Shown piece after piece: positions 26,245 through 36,053 of a DNA stretch of 64,000 bases. Position 1 is the stretch's first letter. Each line of letters starts with the position of its first letter. The position numbers were made by a program, and so were the translations under genes. Below the pieces are notes generated by a model. It did not search any database and was not told where the DNA came from. It worked only from the letters and a program-made list of their open reading frames with translations. Source of the stretch: Pseudomonas baetica (GTDB lineage: Bacteria; Pseudomonadota; Gammaproteobacteria; Pseudomonadales; Pseudomonadaceae); the NCBI RefSeq assembly GCF_002813455.1, contig NZ_PHHE01000001.1, forward strand, positions 434,001 through 498,000. Direction: 5' to 3'.

Positions 26245-26523
26245 CTAGATTCTCCTCAGACGCAGGTTATCCATTTTCGTAACGGTCCTTAAACCCCCCA
26301 AGTAAAGGAATAGAGTCATAGGTGATGCGGCGGGCGTTGTCCCTGAGTAGAAAGTGAACGCTCTCGACTGCCAAGCGCTGCTTGCGGGGAGAGTCCCACT
26401 GAAAACAACGGTATTGTTCTGGGAGAGGTAAAAACTCGCGGCGACTGGCGCTTGATAGTCGAAACTAAGCGAATACTGCTCGCCGATATCCACCTGAAAT
26501 GTTTTCTGAAGATATACGTGAGA
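26245..26523 (-). pseudogene. 3' remnant of a large exoprotein-like gene, cut by an IS256 element
   Basis: In-frame sequence runs from the IS edge (SHVYLQKTFQVDIGEQYSLSFDYQ) through WQSRAFTFYSGT to the natural end MDNLRLRRI. This looks like a jelly-roll carbohydrate-binding-type domain (family 4/9 style: ordered strands, a W-x-x-R/x-F-T-F strand, and a final DNL strand). It has no start codon of its own except GTG 26493. It is probably the C-terminus of the gene at 27876-29869, or of a lost paralogue. Confidence 0.7.
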
Positions 26524-27875
26524 GTGTCAGATTTTTTGTGTGCGGGCCGGTAATGGCCTGCCGTCAGGCAGGCCGGGTTTTACCAGGTCGGCCTGATAAA
26601 TCGATCTCCGTACAGAATCGCAAATTGGTTCATCGCACTCTTCCAGTCATGAGCCGCCGAGCCCCAGTTTGCCGTGATGTTACGCAGCCCAAGCCAGATC
26701 AGCTTGGTCGCTGCGTCATCCGTCGGGAAGTGGCCCCGGGTCTTGATGATCTTGCGTAGCTGAGCGTTGATGCTTTCGATAGCGTTGGTCGTATAGATCA
26801 CTTTTCGAATGGCAGGCGGGAAGACAAAAAATGGAATCACTCGATCCCAGGCTCGTCTCCAGGCCGCCACCACCGTTGGGTATTGCTTACCCCAAGGGCC
26901 ATTTTCAAAGGCATCCAGTGCTTCCTCAGCCGCTTCTGCGTTGATGGCTTGATAGATCGGTTTTAGCGCCTTGGCCAGCTCACGGCGCTTGTCCCACGCC
27001 GCGTAATCGAGGCTGTTGCGGATCAAGTGGACGATGCATGTTTGCAGCGTTGTTGCCGGAAATACTGCGCTTAGCGCCTCTGGCATGCCTTTGAGACCGT
27101 CAGTCACGGCGATCAGCACGTCCTCTACGCCGCGGGTCTTGAGGTCGTTGAAGACCTTCATCCAGAACTTCGCACCCTCGGTGTTTTCGATCCAGATACC
27201 AAGAATATCGCGCGTTCCATCGGGTAAAACACCCAGCGCCAAGTAAATCGCCTTGTTGCGGACAAGGCCTTCTTCTCGGATCTTGACCCGCAGCGCATCG
27301 AAGAAAATGACTGGGTACATCGGCTCAAGCGGTCGCTGTTGCCACGCACCAATTTCCTCCATCACCTCGTGCGTGACTGAGCTGATGAAGTCATGGGAAA
27401 CGTCCGTCCCGTATTGCTCAGAGAGGAAAGCGCGGATTTCTCGAACGGTCATGCCTCGGGCATACATGGCGATGATCTTGTCATCAAAACCGGTGTAACG
27501 CCGCTCATGCTTGGGGATCAGAATGGGGGCAAAACTGCCATCCCGATCACGGGGAATCTCCAGCCGCAGCGGGCCATCCCCCGTCAAAATCGTCTTGCCC
27601 GTTTTGCCATTGCGCTGGTTGGTTTCATCCTCTGGGCGCTGCGCGCCCGGCGGATACCCCAGGTGGTGACCGAGCTCGGCACTCAATGCTCGCTCAATCA
27701 AGGCCTTCTTGAAGGCCGCAGAAGCGTCTTCAATAGCCTCTGCGGTAATCAGCCCCTCACCGAACTCTTCGAGCAGCTCCTTGGGGATTTTTGGTAGGTC
27801 ACGCAGGGGTTTCTTTTTGGTTGGCATACATGCACCTCTTACTCATGTTATGCCCGAACACAAAATTTCTGACAC
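26524..27875 (-). mobile_element. IS256-family insertion sequence, complete
   Basis: 1352 bp. The ends match at 21 of 24 positions: GTGTCAGATTTTTTGTGTG on the left, GTGTCAGAAATTTTGTGTT on the right (read inward). The transposase frame is intact. The 8-9 bases outside each end (ACGTGAGA left, CCCCAATG right) do not match, so the expected target duplication is absent. Confidence 0.9.
26580..27827 (-). CDS. IS256-family (Mutator-type) transposase
   Basis: 415 residues. DDE motif: Asp in VIFFDALRVKI, Asp in AVTDGLKGMPEAL, Glu in YTTNAIESINAQLRK. The conserved CIVHLIRNS segment follows the second Asp. An N-terminal ALIERALSAELGHHLGYP is typical. It starts at 27827 after AAGAGGTG. No frameshift is seen, so it is probably functional. 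Confidence 0.95.
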   Translation of the reverse strand: MPTKKKPLRDLPKIPKELLEEFGEGLITAEAIEDASAAFKKALIERALSAELGHHLGYPPGAQRPEDETNQRNGKTGKTILTGDGPLRLEIPRDRDGSFAPILIPKHERRYTGFDDKIIAMYARGMTVREIRAFLSEQYGTDVSHDFISSVTHEVMEEIGAWQQRPLEPMYPVIFFDALRVKIREEGLVRNKAIYLALGVLPDGTRDILGIWIENTEGAKFWMKVFNDLKTRGVEDVLIAVTDGLKGMPEALSAVFPATTLQTCIVHLIRNSLDYAAWDKRRELAKALKPIYQAINAEAAEEALDAFENGPWGKQYPTVVAAWRRAWDRVIPFFVFPPAIRKVIYTTNAIESINAQLRKIIKTRGHFPTDDAATKLIWLGLRNITANWGSAAHDWKSAMNQFAILYGDRFIRPTW

Positions 27876-29869
27876 CCCCAATGGTTTTGCAGCACAGCGA
27901 TGGATTGCCCCGTTGCAGTTAAAAGAAATGCATTGACCAGTTGCCCCACTTCAATCCAGGGCCACGGCCCCAGCCAGTACGTTGCATTGCCAGTAAATCT
28001 GCTGAGGTCAATGACTGAGCCATTCGCTTCGCGAATTGTCGCCTGGGGCAGACGCGAATCGACTGGAGAAATAGGCAATACGGTGAACGTGGCAGCGGGG
28101 GACTCGCCGACCTGCTCCCCAGCCCTGTGCAGACGCCACAGGAACCTGATCGCTCTCCCGTGTCTCGCTGCCAGGAATGCTGAACTCAACTTGATATCGG
28201 CATTGTTGTCACGGTCAAACTGCGCCAATGGAAACTGTTGAGCAGGCGAATCAACGTCAACTGGCTGCGCTAAATCCCCGGCCCGTGCGCGAGGGTAGTG
28301 AATGCGCAGCGTCACCCCGTTCCTGTAAGTAATCGCATCTACCGGGCTCGTGGCGTCTACGAGTAACGGCGGTAACAAGTCGATGGTTGTTTCTTCGCCA
28401 AACTTCAACACGCGCAATTGGGAAACGACTTCCACCTCACCCGGATTGGTAATTGTGTTCTGCAGAAACAGCGGTTTATTGGCGTAGGGCGCGATGTATT
28501 TGGCTTCCACGGTGAAGATGACAGGTTGCAACGGGTCGGTGACGATCAACTGGAAGATAAACAAGACGCCGATATTGTCCTGATCACTGGTTTGCCAGCG
28601 AAGTTCGACTTTCGCACCTTTTTTCAAAGGCCAGTAATCGGCGACTTTCACGGTAGCCCTTAGCGTATCGACTGGCAGTTTACCGTCCTCCAGCGGTTCG
28701 ATAATCGGCGGGCCCAATGGCAGGGAGGTGCCGCTAACCGTTACGTCGGCGGGTTTTGAAAGCTGAGTCTTGCCTGTTTTGATCTGTGAGTAAGACGCCC
28801 GCACCGAACCACCGATCAGATTGCGAACCCGTTCATTCTCCACCTTAAACGTCACCGCTCTGCTGGCGACGTTGAATGTCTGCCTGTAGGTGTGAGTGAC
28901 TGGCTCGCCACTTTTGGTAAACGCTGCCAATAGCAGTTCGATCTGGTCTCCCTTGGCGAAGACTCCGGTGACAAGGATATTCATGAAAGCGTCTTTGAGC
29001 ATTTCGTAGTTGATCACGTTGTCGGCATCGGCCTGCTCGAAAATCGGTGCGCTCAACAACACCACGCCGGGTTTGAATGGGAGGATCAGTGGATCCGACC
29101 AACCGCTGGGGTTTTCCACCACATCGAATACTTCATAACGCACTACCAGACTATTGGTAGGTGCCAGCGTGGCGAGTTGCTCAGGCGTCAATTCAAAAAT
29201 CACATCGCCCAATTCGGTGACCTCGGTCTCCAGTAGCAGAGAACCAAAGGCCAACACCACGATATCGCCGATCAATTGGTTGAAGTACGCCAGCACCGTG
29301 ACGAACATGCCTTCATCGATCACGGTCTGATCGACGACACTTTCCGAAGCCACCGGCAGCTTGAGGCCCTGATTGGATGGCATGCCAGCGTCGCTGTCGG
29401 GTTCTCCGGGCGCGGGATATTTGTAGAATAATTGAGCGTGCGCTGAATCTTCGGGGGTATTACCGCTCACGCGCGTGACCTCGACCCAGAACGCCTTGTT
29501 TTGCTTCTTCAGGGGTTCAAATTTGGCCTTCATGACTGCGGCGGTAATGTAGAACGGGATGTTTTTGGCGGTGCCGTCAGCTTTGAAATGCGCCTCGGTG
29601 ACCGAGAATTCGGCGACAGGGATGCCCTGATCGATGAAGACTCTTATCCCGTCACCGATGGCCATATTGAGATAAGCCAAAATGTATACCAGTAACCCGC
29701 TACGGTCGCCGGAGACCATAGCGATGTTGACCCCATGCGCGCCATCATCCTGGGCTTTGTAATTGATCACTAAGGGCGGCGGAACGGCAAGCACACCGAT
29801 GCCAGGATCAGGCGGAAACACTACGGTTTGATTTGAAACAGACTCGGCGTTCGTGATCGGACTGTTCAT
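27876..29869 (-). pseudogene. 5' part of a large Ig-like repeat protein, truncated by an IS256 element
   Basis: About 665 codons from ATG 29869, ending VLQNHWG at the IS edge, after which the element supplies eight residues and a stop. There is no signal peptide or membrane segment. Two related modules are seen: SGLLVYILAYLNMAIGDGIR (about 56-75) and GMFVTVLAYFNQLIGDIVVL (about 188-207). Later comes a beta-rich segment, TSPVDAITYRNGVTLRIHY, shared with the next gene upstream. The family is unknown to me; Ig-like or adhesin-like surface or secreted protein is an inference. The C-terminal part is missing or reduced to 26245-26523. Confidence 0.7.
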
Positions 29870-29947
29870 GCGTGCTCACCTTCCATAGGCGGTGCCTGAG
29901 GGGCACCGGCAGGAAATGATTAGAACGCCGGGGAAAGATCCTGCCTA

Positions 29948-29963
29948 CTGTCATATCTGACAG
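29948..29963 (-). promoter_or_regulatory. Lux-box-like palindrome, copy 1
   Basis: CTGTCATATCTGACAG, dyad symmetric at all but the central bases, of the CT-N12-AG class bound by LuxR-type regulators. It ends 78 bases before the start at 29869. The flanking sequence (ACTGTCA...GACAGGTG.GGGCA) is shared with copy 2. Confidence 0.6.
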
Positions 29964-30013
29964 GTGCGGGCATTTTTAAGACGAACGGTCAGGAGCGTTT
30001 GACTTTAAAACGC

Positions 30014-30050
30014 AAACCCCGCCGTCCCGATGATCGGGGCGGCGGGGTTT
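30014..30050 (-). terminator. Terminator of the gene at 30174-32123
   Basis: An 11-bp stem AAACCCCGCCG/CGGCGGGGTTT with a 15-base loop. On the minus strand it is followed by GCG and TTTT. It separates the two related genes, so each is its own transcription unit. Confidence 0.85.
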
Positions 30051-30173
30051 GTCTGCCTGAAGAGATGTATGGCCGTGAGGCCGCTTTCGCCAGCAAGCCC
30101 GCGAAGGGGGGAACTGGGGACGGTTTCCTCACGCAGTTGAATGCTGATCAGCCTCCGGGTTTCTCCAGCCCGA

Positions 30174-32123
30174 TCATGATGGAATCAGGGTAAATGCGGG
30201 GCCCTCAAAGCCTCTTATCCCCTCAGGTCCCCAAGCAATCGCAGACAAATTACCGCCCGGCGTGATGTAGTGTCCCGCCACAAGTCTTTGTTGCGTCGGC
30301 GTCTGATAGACAACCCTGTAACGTGGGTCCATACCCGTGGTTGCCTGTCTGAAAAACTGATGATAGTTAGAAAAATTTGCTTCAAATGCCCGAATGACCG
30401 GGCCGGCATCTACCGCGCCGGGTAATACCACACCGCCTCTTGCCACGCCCCATGAGTGGAGCTGATCAAAATTCATTCTGTCGGTTATGGGACCCAGGAT
30501 CAGGGTATAGATATTTGACACTCGCACTGGAAAGGACACTTCAGCGCCTGTGCCGTCCTTTGCGATGATGTTCGCTGTTCCGCTACGTAATCCGGATACT
30601 TTCCCCGTATTGCTCACATGGGCGATAGCTGGATTCGAAGATCTGTAGGTGATGCCAGGCACGCCCCCGGTCGCCTGCCGAATCCCCGTATTGCGTGGAA
30701 CTTCTCTTGTTGAGAGCCCGTAGGACTGGTGAAACTTGACACCGTCCAGCACCATCAACGAACTATCGATCGACAATGGGCTTCTGATCGTCAATGTCCT
30801 CTGCGTCGACTCGGCCCCGCTGCCATACAACGCTTTGACCTTGTAGCGGTGATTGCCGAGTGTCTGGGCCCTCAGGGTGCAAGTCCATTCACCGGAGTCA
30901 GGTACGAGGATCGTGGCCTTCAACACATTCGCGTCAAGCAGTTCAATGTTCTTCCCGGCGTGCCCCTTGCCGACCAATACGAATGTGGTTTCGGGGGTAC
31001 TGGTACCGTCATGGATCTCAACATTACTCGGCAAACCTTTGAGCGAATCAATCGTTGGAGGGACATAGGCGATCTTCGAAATACTCAGCTTCAGCACGGG
31101 AGATTTTTCTGCTTGCCCGCCATTGGGATTCAGAATCCATTGAAATGAAATCTCCGTACCTTGCCGAGCTTCGAGAAACGCCTGCGTCAGCACCGTATTG
31201 ACGCGATTGTTTGTGTCGAATTTCTCCAACGGATATGGAGGTGTCCCGTCCGGAGGATTGACCTCGACCAATTGCGCCCAGTCGTCAGGCAGGGCGCCCG
31301 GGTGTTCAATTTGCACTGTCACACCCTCCGGATAGGCCGGTACATCAATCGGACTGACCGCTGGTTTGACCAAGGTGGGGGCGAGCAACGGCTCATCCTG
31401 AGTGAGGTGAATATCCAATGTCGTGCTGGCGGAAATGGCAGTGTGGCCCAACTGGTCGACCACCACAAAATCGACTTCGCTCAGGCCTTCTCCCACTTTT
31501 TCGAAGTCGGCGGTATACAGCGTCATGGTCACGGGGGTTGGAGGGTCGCTCACCTCCAGGGTGAACAACTCATTGCCCATCCGAAGGCGCACCTCATCAT
31601 AGGGCTGCACGGGGTTGTAGGTGAACGTGAATAGGACTCCTTGCTTCGCCCGTTCAGCGCTGACGCCATTGGTGACCACGTCGTCTGGGATTACGAGGGT
31701 GAGGTTGACCGGTCCGCGCAGGTGGTAGAGCAAGAGCAGGTCGCGCGACCTTTCGACGTTGCCACTGAGGCGCCTCACTTGGTAATGCAGGCGGTTGACG
31801 CCGTGAATGAAATGCCCGTGCGGTACGTTCAGGGAGATGCGCTTTTGCTCGTCGCCAGGCTGGATAGTGGTGCTGTCCACCGGCGTGGGGTGGCCATTGA
31901 CATGCAAGTCAACCGAATCGTATGCCTCCACGACCTGATTGCTAAGCTGCATTTCAGTCAACGGATCAGCCACGCACAGCAGGCCGGCAGGCTTATCGTT
32001 GTAGAGCGGTCTGGGGACGCCGACGTTGGCGCGTTCAGGCGGTTTGATCGGCTGCAGCGAACCGGGTACGAAAAGCGGAAAAAGATCAAAAACCACATCA
32101 AGCGTAGAATCGTTGATTTCCAT
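30174..32123 (-). CDS. Large leaderless Ig-like protein with BIG2-type domain
   Basis: 649 residues from ATG 32123 (CAGGAG 7 bases upstream), preferred to a frame beginning at 32198. There is no signal peptide. About residues 230-330 share SPID.PAY.EGVTVQIEHP and QAFLEARQGTEISFQW with the disrupted neighbour. A bacterial Ig-like 2 segment follows (ITYRSSNPAIAHVSNTGKVS then GLRSGTANIIAKDGTGAEVS). The last 110 residues (HSWGVARGGVVLPG ... GPAFTLIPS) form a separate unrecognised domain. It is probably exported or toxin/adhesin-like, but no secretion signal is visible; function unknown. Confidence 0.7.
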   Translation of the reverse strand: MEINDSTLDVVFDLFPLFVPGSLQPIKPPERANVGVPRPLYNDKPAGLLCVADPLTEMQLSNQVVEAYDSVDLHVNGHPTPVDSTTIQPGDEQKRISLNVPHGHFIHGVNRLHYQVRRLSGNVERSRDLLLLYHLRGPVNLTLVIPDDVVTNGVSAERAKQGVLFTFTYNPVQPYDEVRLRMGNELFTLEVSDPPTPVTMTLYTADFEKVGEGLSEVDFVVVDQLGHTAISASTTLDIHLTQDEPLLAPTLVKPAVSPIDVPAYPEGVTVQIEHPGALPDDWAQLVEVNPPDGTPPYPLEKFDTNNRVNTVLTQAFLEARQGTEISFQWILNPNGGQAEKSPVLKLSISKIAYVPPTIDSLKGLPSNVEIHDGTSTPETTFVLVGKGHAGKNIELLDANVLKATILVPDSGEWTCTLRAQTLGNHRYKVKALYGSGAESTQRTLTIRSPLSIDSSLMVLDGVKFHQSYGLSTREVPRNTGIRQATGGVPGITYRSSNPAIAHVSNTGKVSGLRSGTANIIAKDGTGAEVSFPVRVSNIYTLILGPITDRMNFDQLHSWGVARGGVVLPGAVDAGPVIRAFEANFSNYHQFFRQATTGMDPRYRVVYQTPTQQRLVAGHYITPGGNLSAIAWGPEGIRGFEGPAFTLIPS

Positions 32124-32198
32124 GATGCTCTCCTGACCGAAACAGGTCGGTGGGTGGTGGTAGGAAGGCATCACACATCGTTTGTAGAGCACCGGCAA

Positions 32199-32214
32199 CT
32201 GTCAGATCTGACAG
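32199..32214 (-). promoter_or_regulatory. Lux-box-like palindrome, copy 2
   Basis: CTGTCAGATCTGACAG is a perfect 16-base palindrome of the CT-N12-AG class. It ends 75 bases before the start at 32123, the same place as copy 1 before its gene. It is a likely binding site of a LuxR-type or other dimeric regulator. Confidence 0.65.
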
Positions 32215-32395
32215 GTGAGGGCAGATTTCAGACAAGCGGTCGTTGCGCCTTGGGCTAAAACGACAAAATTTTTCACCTCCGGTAGATGAAGGACGTTTTT
32301 TCTGTCTGGAAGGCATGGGTTTGCGATGAGTCAGTCTTCGCGAGCAGGCTGGCTGCCACTGCGTGCCCTGAAAAAGAGAGGGGCTTTACCGAGAC

Positions 32396-32791
32396 TCAAG
32401 ACTTGCGCAGGGTCTTCTGCCGCAAAATATAAACCGTCACCAGCACCGCACTCGTCAACATAAACCCCCGCGCCCACATCAACGGCACCAGGTAGCAGGA
32501 AAACAGAATACTCGCCCACATCAGCCCGATCGCGTAGACCTTGCCCTTGAGCGGAATACCGTTGCCATCGAGATAATCGCGAATCCATGGCCCAAGCCGG
32601 GGATGTTCGACCAGCCAGCGATAGAAGCGCGGCGAGCTCCGGGCGAAACACGCGGCCGCAAGCAGTAGGAAAGGGGTGGTGGGCAGGACGGGCAGGAAAA
32701 TCCCGATCACCCCCAATGCCACGCTAAGCCAGCCGATGGCCAGCAGGATGTAGCGCAACATCAGGGGGCGGTTGCCTATGGGGTTGTCCAT
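32396..32791 (-). CDS. DUF454 (YbaN) family inner-membrane protein
   Basis: 131 residues. YbaN pattern: GWLSVALGVIGIFLPVLPTTPFLLLAAACFARSSPRF, with hydrophobic segments at about 11-50 and 80-115 (three to four helices). The start at 32791 is 10 bases after the yecA-like stop; an internal ATG ten codons later is possible. Function unknown. It is probably cotranscribed with the upstream yecA-family gene. Confidence 0.85.
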   Translation of the reverse strand: MDNPIGNRPLMLRYILLAIGWLSVALGVIGIFLPVLPTTPFLLLAAACFARSSPRFYRWLVEHPRLGPWIRDYLDGNGIPLKGKVYAIGLMWASILFSCYLVPLMWARGFMLTSAVLVTVYILRQKTLRKS

Positions 32792-32801
32792 AGGCCGGTT
32801 C

Positions 32802-33389
32802 TTAGTGGTGACGTGGCTTGAGGATCGCCGGTTTTTCGTCAGGCGCCTGGCACAACAGGTACAGCGCGGTCAGGGCTTCCGGGATCTGTACGATCATGTC
32901 GTCCATCAGGTTGGCGTCTTTGGCAATGTCTTCGAACTCTGGCTGTTCGTCGAACAGGCCCGAACCGACCATGATCGGCAGGAGCATTTCGCTGACTTCT
33001 TCTTCGGCGGTTTCGAACCAGGCGGCTTCACGCAGGAACACGCCTTCCATGAAGCCGATGCACCAGCCGCGCAGCTCGGAATCGTCCGGCTCTTCGCCCA
33101 GATCCAGTTCGCAGGGCAGCTCGAATTCTTCGTCGGACGCCAGTTGACGGGCGATGTGCGCCTTGAGGCCGATCAGCGTGGCTTCGATCTCTTCGCGCTG
33201 GGCTTCGCCGCTGTAGTGCGGTTCTTCGGCGAACAGGGCGTCGATCCATTCACGCTCGGGCACTTCTTCCGAGCAGATCGACAGCGCGGTCAGGTAACCG
33301 TGGGCGGCCACGTAGTCCAGCGCCTCGTCATGCAGTTCGTCGGCGTCGAGGAAGACTTGCAGGCGGGTCAATTGCTCAGCGAAGGACAT
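32802..33389 (-). CDS. YecA/UPF0149-family protein
   Basis: 195 residues from ATG 33389 (AAGG about 10 bases upstream), which fits the family better than the longer frame to 33476. It is strongly acidic. Family features are LHDEALDYVAAHGYLTALSIC and RGWCIGFMEGVFLREAAWF. The C-terminal SEC-C zinc motif of longer members is absent. Function unknown, cytoplasmic. Confidence 0.85.
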   Translation of the reverse strand: MSFAEQLTRLQVFLDADELHDEALDYVAAHGYLTALSICSEEVPEREWIDALFAEEPHYSGEAQREEIEATLIGLKAHIARQLASDEEFELPCELDLGEEPDDSELRGWCIGFMEGVFLREAAWFETAEEEVSEMLLPIMVGSGLFDEQPEFEDIAKDANLMDDMIVQIPEALTALYLLCQAPDEKPAILKPRHH

Positions 33390-33789
33390 TACGGGGCTAC
33401 CTTGGGGGAATAAACAATGCGGGAATTCTAGGCCTTCTTGCGCGCTCAAGCCAGCCGCATGGCAGATTTGCCGCAATTGCCGGACAGCATTGCAAACCTT
33501 GTGGGAGCGAGCCTGCTCGCGATAGCGGCGTATCAGGCGCCTTTGTATCTACTGACCCATCGTGTTCGCGAGCAGGCTCGCTCCCACAGGGTCGTTGGGA
33601 GGCTGCTTACAGAATGTGTCTTATAAGCGGCACCCTGTGCAGGGGAGCGCTCGGGTATACTGCCGCGTTTTGCGATCCCTGCCCGTATTGCGGCCGCTGT
33701 GCAACGCGCCCTTACGTTTTGTTTAAAGCAGCCATGGCTGACTTGAACCAGCCTGAGCAGGGATGTATCGGTAGATTTTTGGAGTTTTT
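33390..33789. other. Intergenic region before recQ
   Basis: 400 bases: a REP pair (33500-33588), then a stretch with TTATAAGCGGCACC and GGGTATACTGCCGC near 33620-33665 that could hold the recQ promoter. I found no supported small gene; a 96-residue frame from 33614 runs into recQ out of phase and is ignored. Confidence 0.6.
33500..33588. repeat. REP pair
   Basis: GTGGGAGCGAGCCTGCTCGC and its inverse at about 33565-33587; one base change (GCGATAG) follows the left core. Confidence 0.9.
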
Positions 33790-35919
33790 ATGCTCGAACA
33801 GGCTCAACGCGTCCTCAAGGACATCTTCGGCTACGACAGTTTCCGTGGCCGTCAGGGTGCAATCATTGAGCGCGTGGCCAGCGGTGGTGATGCGCTGGTG
33901 CTGATGCCTACCGGTGGCGGCAAGTCGCTGTGCTTCCAGGTCCCGGCACTGCTGCGTGATGGCCTGGCGGTGGTGGTCTCGCCGTTGATCGCCTTGATGG
34001 ACGATCAGGTCGCCACCCTCGATGAACTGGGGGTCGCCGCCGCAGCGCTGAACTCCACGTTGAGCGCCGAACAGCAGCGTGATCTGGCCACACGGATCAA
34101 GCGTGGCGAAGTGAAGATGCTCTATCTGGCGCCCGAGCGACTGGTTCAGCCGCGCATGTTGTCCTTCCTGCAGGGATTGAACATCGCGCTGTTCGCCATT
34201 GACGAAGCACACTGCGTGTCGCAATGGGGTCACGACTTCCGTCCGGAATACCTGCAACTGGGCCAGTTGGCCGAGATGTTCCCGGACGTGCCGCGCATCG
34301 CCCTGACCGCCACTGCCGACAAGCGCACCCGCGAAGAAATCGTCACTCGTCTGCATCTGCAGAACGCCGAGCGCTTCCTGTCGAGCTTCGACCGGCCGAA
34401 CATCTTTTATCGCATCGTCCCCAAGGAGCAGCCGCGCAAGCAGTTGCTGGCGTTCCTCGCCGAGCGACGCAGCGACGCGGGCATCGTCTATTGCCTGTCG
34501 CGCAAGAAAGTCGAAGAAGTCGCGGCGTTCCTCAGCGAACAGGGTTTCCCGGCGCTGCCGTATCACGCCGGCCTGCCCAACGAGCTGCGTGCGTTCAACC
34601 AGAAGCGCTTCCTCAATGAGGAAGGCCTGATCATGGTCGCCACCGTGGCGTTCGGCATGGGCATCGACAAACCCAACGTACGCTTTGTCGCCCACCTCGA
34701 TTTGCCGAAATCCCTTGAAGCGTATTACCAGGAAACCGGGCGCGGCGGCCGTGACGGTCTGCCGGCGGATGCGTGGATGGCCTACGGTCTGCAAGACGTG
34801 GTGATGCTCAAGCAGATGCTGCAGAACTCCGAAGGCGACGAGCGCCACAAGCGTCTGGAGCAACACAAGCTCGACGCCATGCTCTCGCTCTGTGAAGAGA
34901 CCCGTTGCCGCCGGCAGACGCTGCTGGCGTATTTCGATGAAGACATGCCCGAGCCGTGTGGCCATTGCGACAATTGCGTCGACGGCGTGCAGACCTGGGA
35001 CGCCACTGAACCTGCGCGTCAGGCGCTGTCGGCGATTTTTCGCACCGGCCAGCGTTATGGCGTCGGCCATCTGGTCGATGTGCTGCTGGGCAAGGACAAC
35101 GAAAAAGTCCGCAGTTTTGGCCATCAGCATCTGTCCGTGTATGGCGTCGGCAAGGCACTGAGCGAGAGCGAATGGCGTTCGTTGTTCCGCCAGTTGGTCG
35201 CCCGTGGTCTGGCCGATGTCGATCATGAAGGCTATGGCGGTCTGCGTTTGAACGACAGTTGCCGGCCATTGCTCAAGGGCGAAGTGAGCCTGGAACTGCG
35301 CCGCGATTTGAAACCACAAGTCACCGCCAAAACTGCCAGCAAGAGCCCGGCCAGCCAACTGGTGCGTGGCGAAGAACGCGAACAGTGGGAAGCCCTGCGT
35401 GCCTTGCGCCGCAAGTTGGCCGAAGAACATGGCGTGCCACCGTACGTCATCTTCCCGGATTCGACGCTGCTGGAAATGCTCCGCAGCCAACCGACCTCGC
35501 TGGCGGACATGGCCCGGGTCAGCGGCGTTGGCGCGCGCAAGCTGGAGCGTTACGGTGAGGCCTTCCTCGAAGTGCTCGGTGGCGAAGCCGAGGCGCCGAA
35601 AGTGGTGGCCGATGTGCGCCACGAGCTGATCACTCTGGCCCGCGCCGGCATGACCCCGATGCAAATCGCCGGGCAGTTGCAGTGCTCGGAGAAGAACGTT
35701 TACACCATGCTTGCCGAGGCGATTGGCAAACAGCAGTTGTCATTGGAGCAGGCGCTGGATCTGCCGGAAGAATTGATGGGCGAAGTGCAGGACGCGTTCC
35801 TTGATGGCGAGGGCGAACTGCCGTCGGTCGCCGAAATCGCAGAACTGTTTGCCGGCCGCGTGCCGGAAGGCGTGCTGTATTGCGTGCGGGCTGCGCTGCA
35901 ATCGGAATTCGAGATGTGA
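33790..35919 (+). CDS. recQ: ATP-dependent DNA helicase RecQ
   Basis: 709 residues, full RecQ architecture. Walker A TGGGKS at 41-46, DEAH at 138-141, helicase motif V/VI ([26 protein letters not shown]), the four-cysteine zinc site ending CGHCDNC, a winged helix, then an HRDC domain in the last third ([20 protein letters not shown]). It unwinds DNA 3' to 5' in recombination and fork repair. It stands alone, downstream of a REP pair. Confidence 0.96.
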   Translation: MLEQAQRVLKDIFGYDSFRGRQGAIIERVASGGDALVLMPTGGGKSLCFQVPALLRDGLAVVVSPLIALMDDQVATLDELGVAAAALNSTLSAEQQRDLATRIKRGEVKMLYLAPERLVQPRMLSFLQGLNIALFAIDEAHCVSQWGHDFRPEYLQLGQLAEMFPDVPRIALTATADKRTREEIVTRLHLQNAERFLSSFDRPNIFYRIVPKEQPRKQLLAFLAERRSDAGIVYCLSRKKVEEVAAFLSEQGFPALPYHAGLPNELRAFNQKRFLNEEGLIMVATVAFGMGIDKPNVRFVAHLDLPKSLEAYYQETGRGGRDGLPADAWMAYGLQDVVMLKQMLQNSEGDERHKRLEQHKLDAMLSLCEETRCRRQTLLAYFDEDMPEPCGHCDNCVDGVQTWDATEPARQALSAIFRTGQRYGVGHLVDVLLGKDNEKVRSFGHQHLSVYGVGKALSESEWRSLFRQLVARGLADVDHEGYGGLRLNDSCRPLLKGEVSLELRRDLKPQVTAKTASKSPASQLVRGEEREQWEALRALRRKLAEEHGVPPYVIFPDSTLLEMLRSQPTSLADMARVSGVGARKLERYGEAFLEVLGGEAEAPKVVADVRHELITLARAGMTPMQIAGQLQCSEKNVYTMLAEAIGKQQLSLEQALDLPEELMGEVQDAFLDGEGELPSVAEIAELFAGRVPEGVLYCVRAALQSEFEM

Positions 35920-36004
35920 GACGGCGTTTGCGCCAACCCCCATACAGTTGTAACGATTCAGTACAGACCGCCACTTGCCTATAGCTGCAGCTCATGCTTA
36001 GCTG

Positions 36005-36017
36005 ACTAATAATTAGT
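36005..36017. promoter_or_regulatory. Palindrome in the marR-family promoter
   Basis: ACTAATAATTAGT is a perfect 6-1-6 dyad in an AT-rich stretch 37 bases before the regulator start, where MarR-family proteins usually bind to repress their own gene. Confidence 0.5.
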
Positions 36018-36053
36018 TTTTCTCTATTACATCAGTCTAATCATGAGTGTTTT

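Larger units (their letters stand above)
29870..30173. other. Intergenic region upstream of the truncated exoprotein gene
   Basis: 304 bases. It contains the lux-box-like palindrome at 29948, the terminator at 30014, and a degraded REP near 30084-30106 (TTCGCCAGCAAGCCCGCGAA). No supported gene. Confidence 0.7.

Noticed and set aside
33712..35664. 650-codon minus-strand frame over recQ
   Set aside because: Opposite a full-length RecQ with all helicase motifs.
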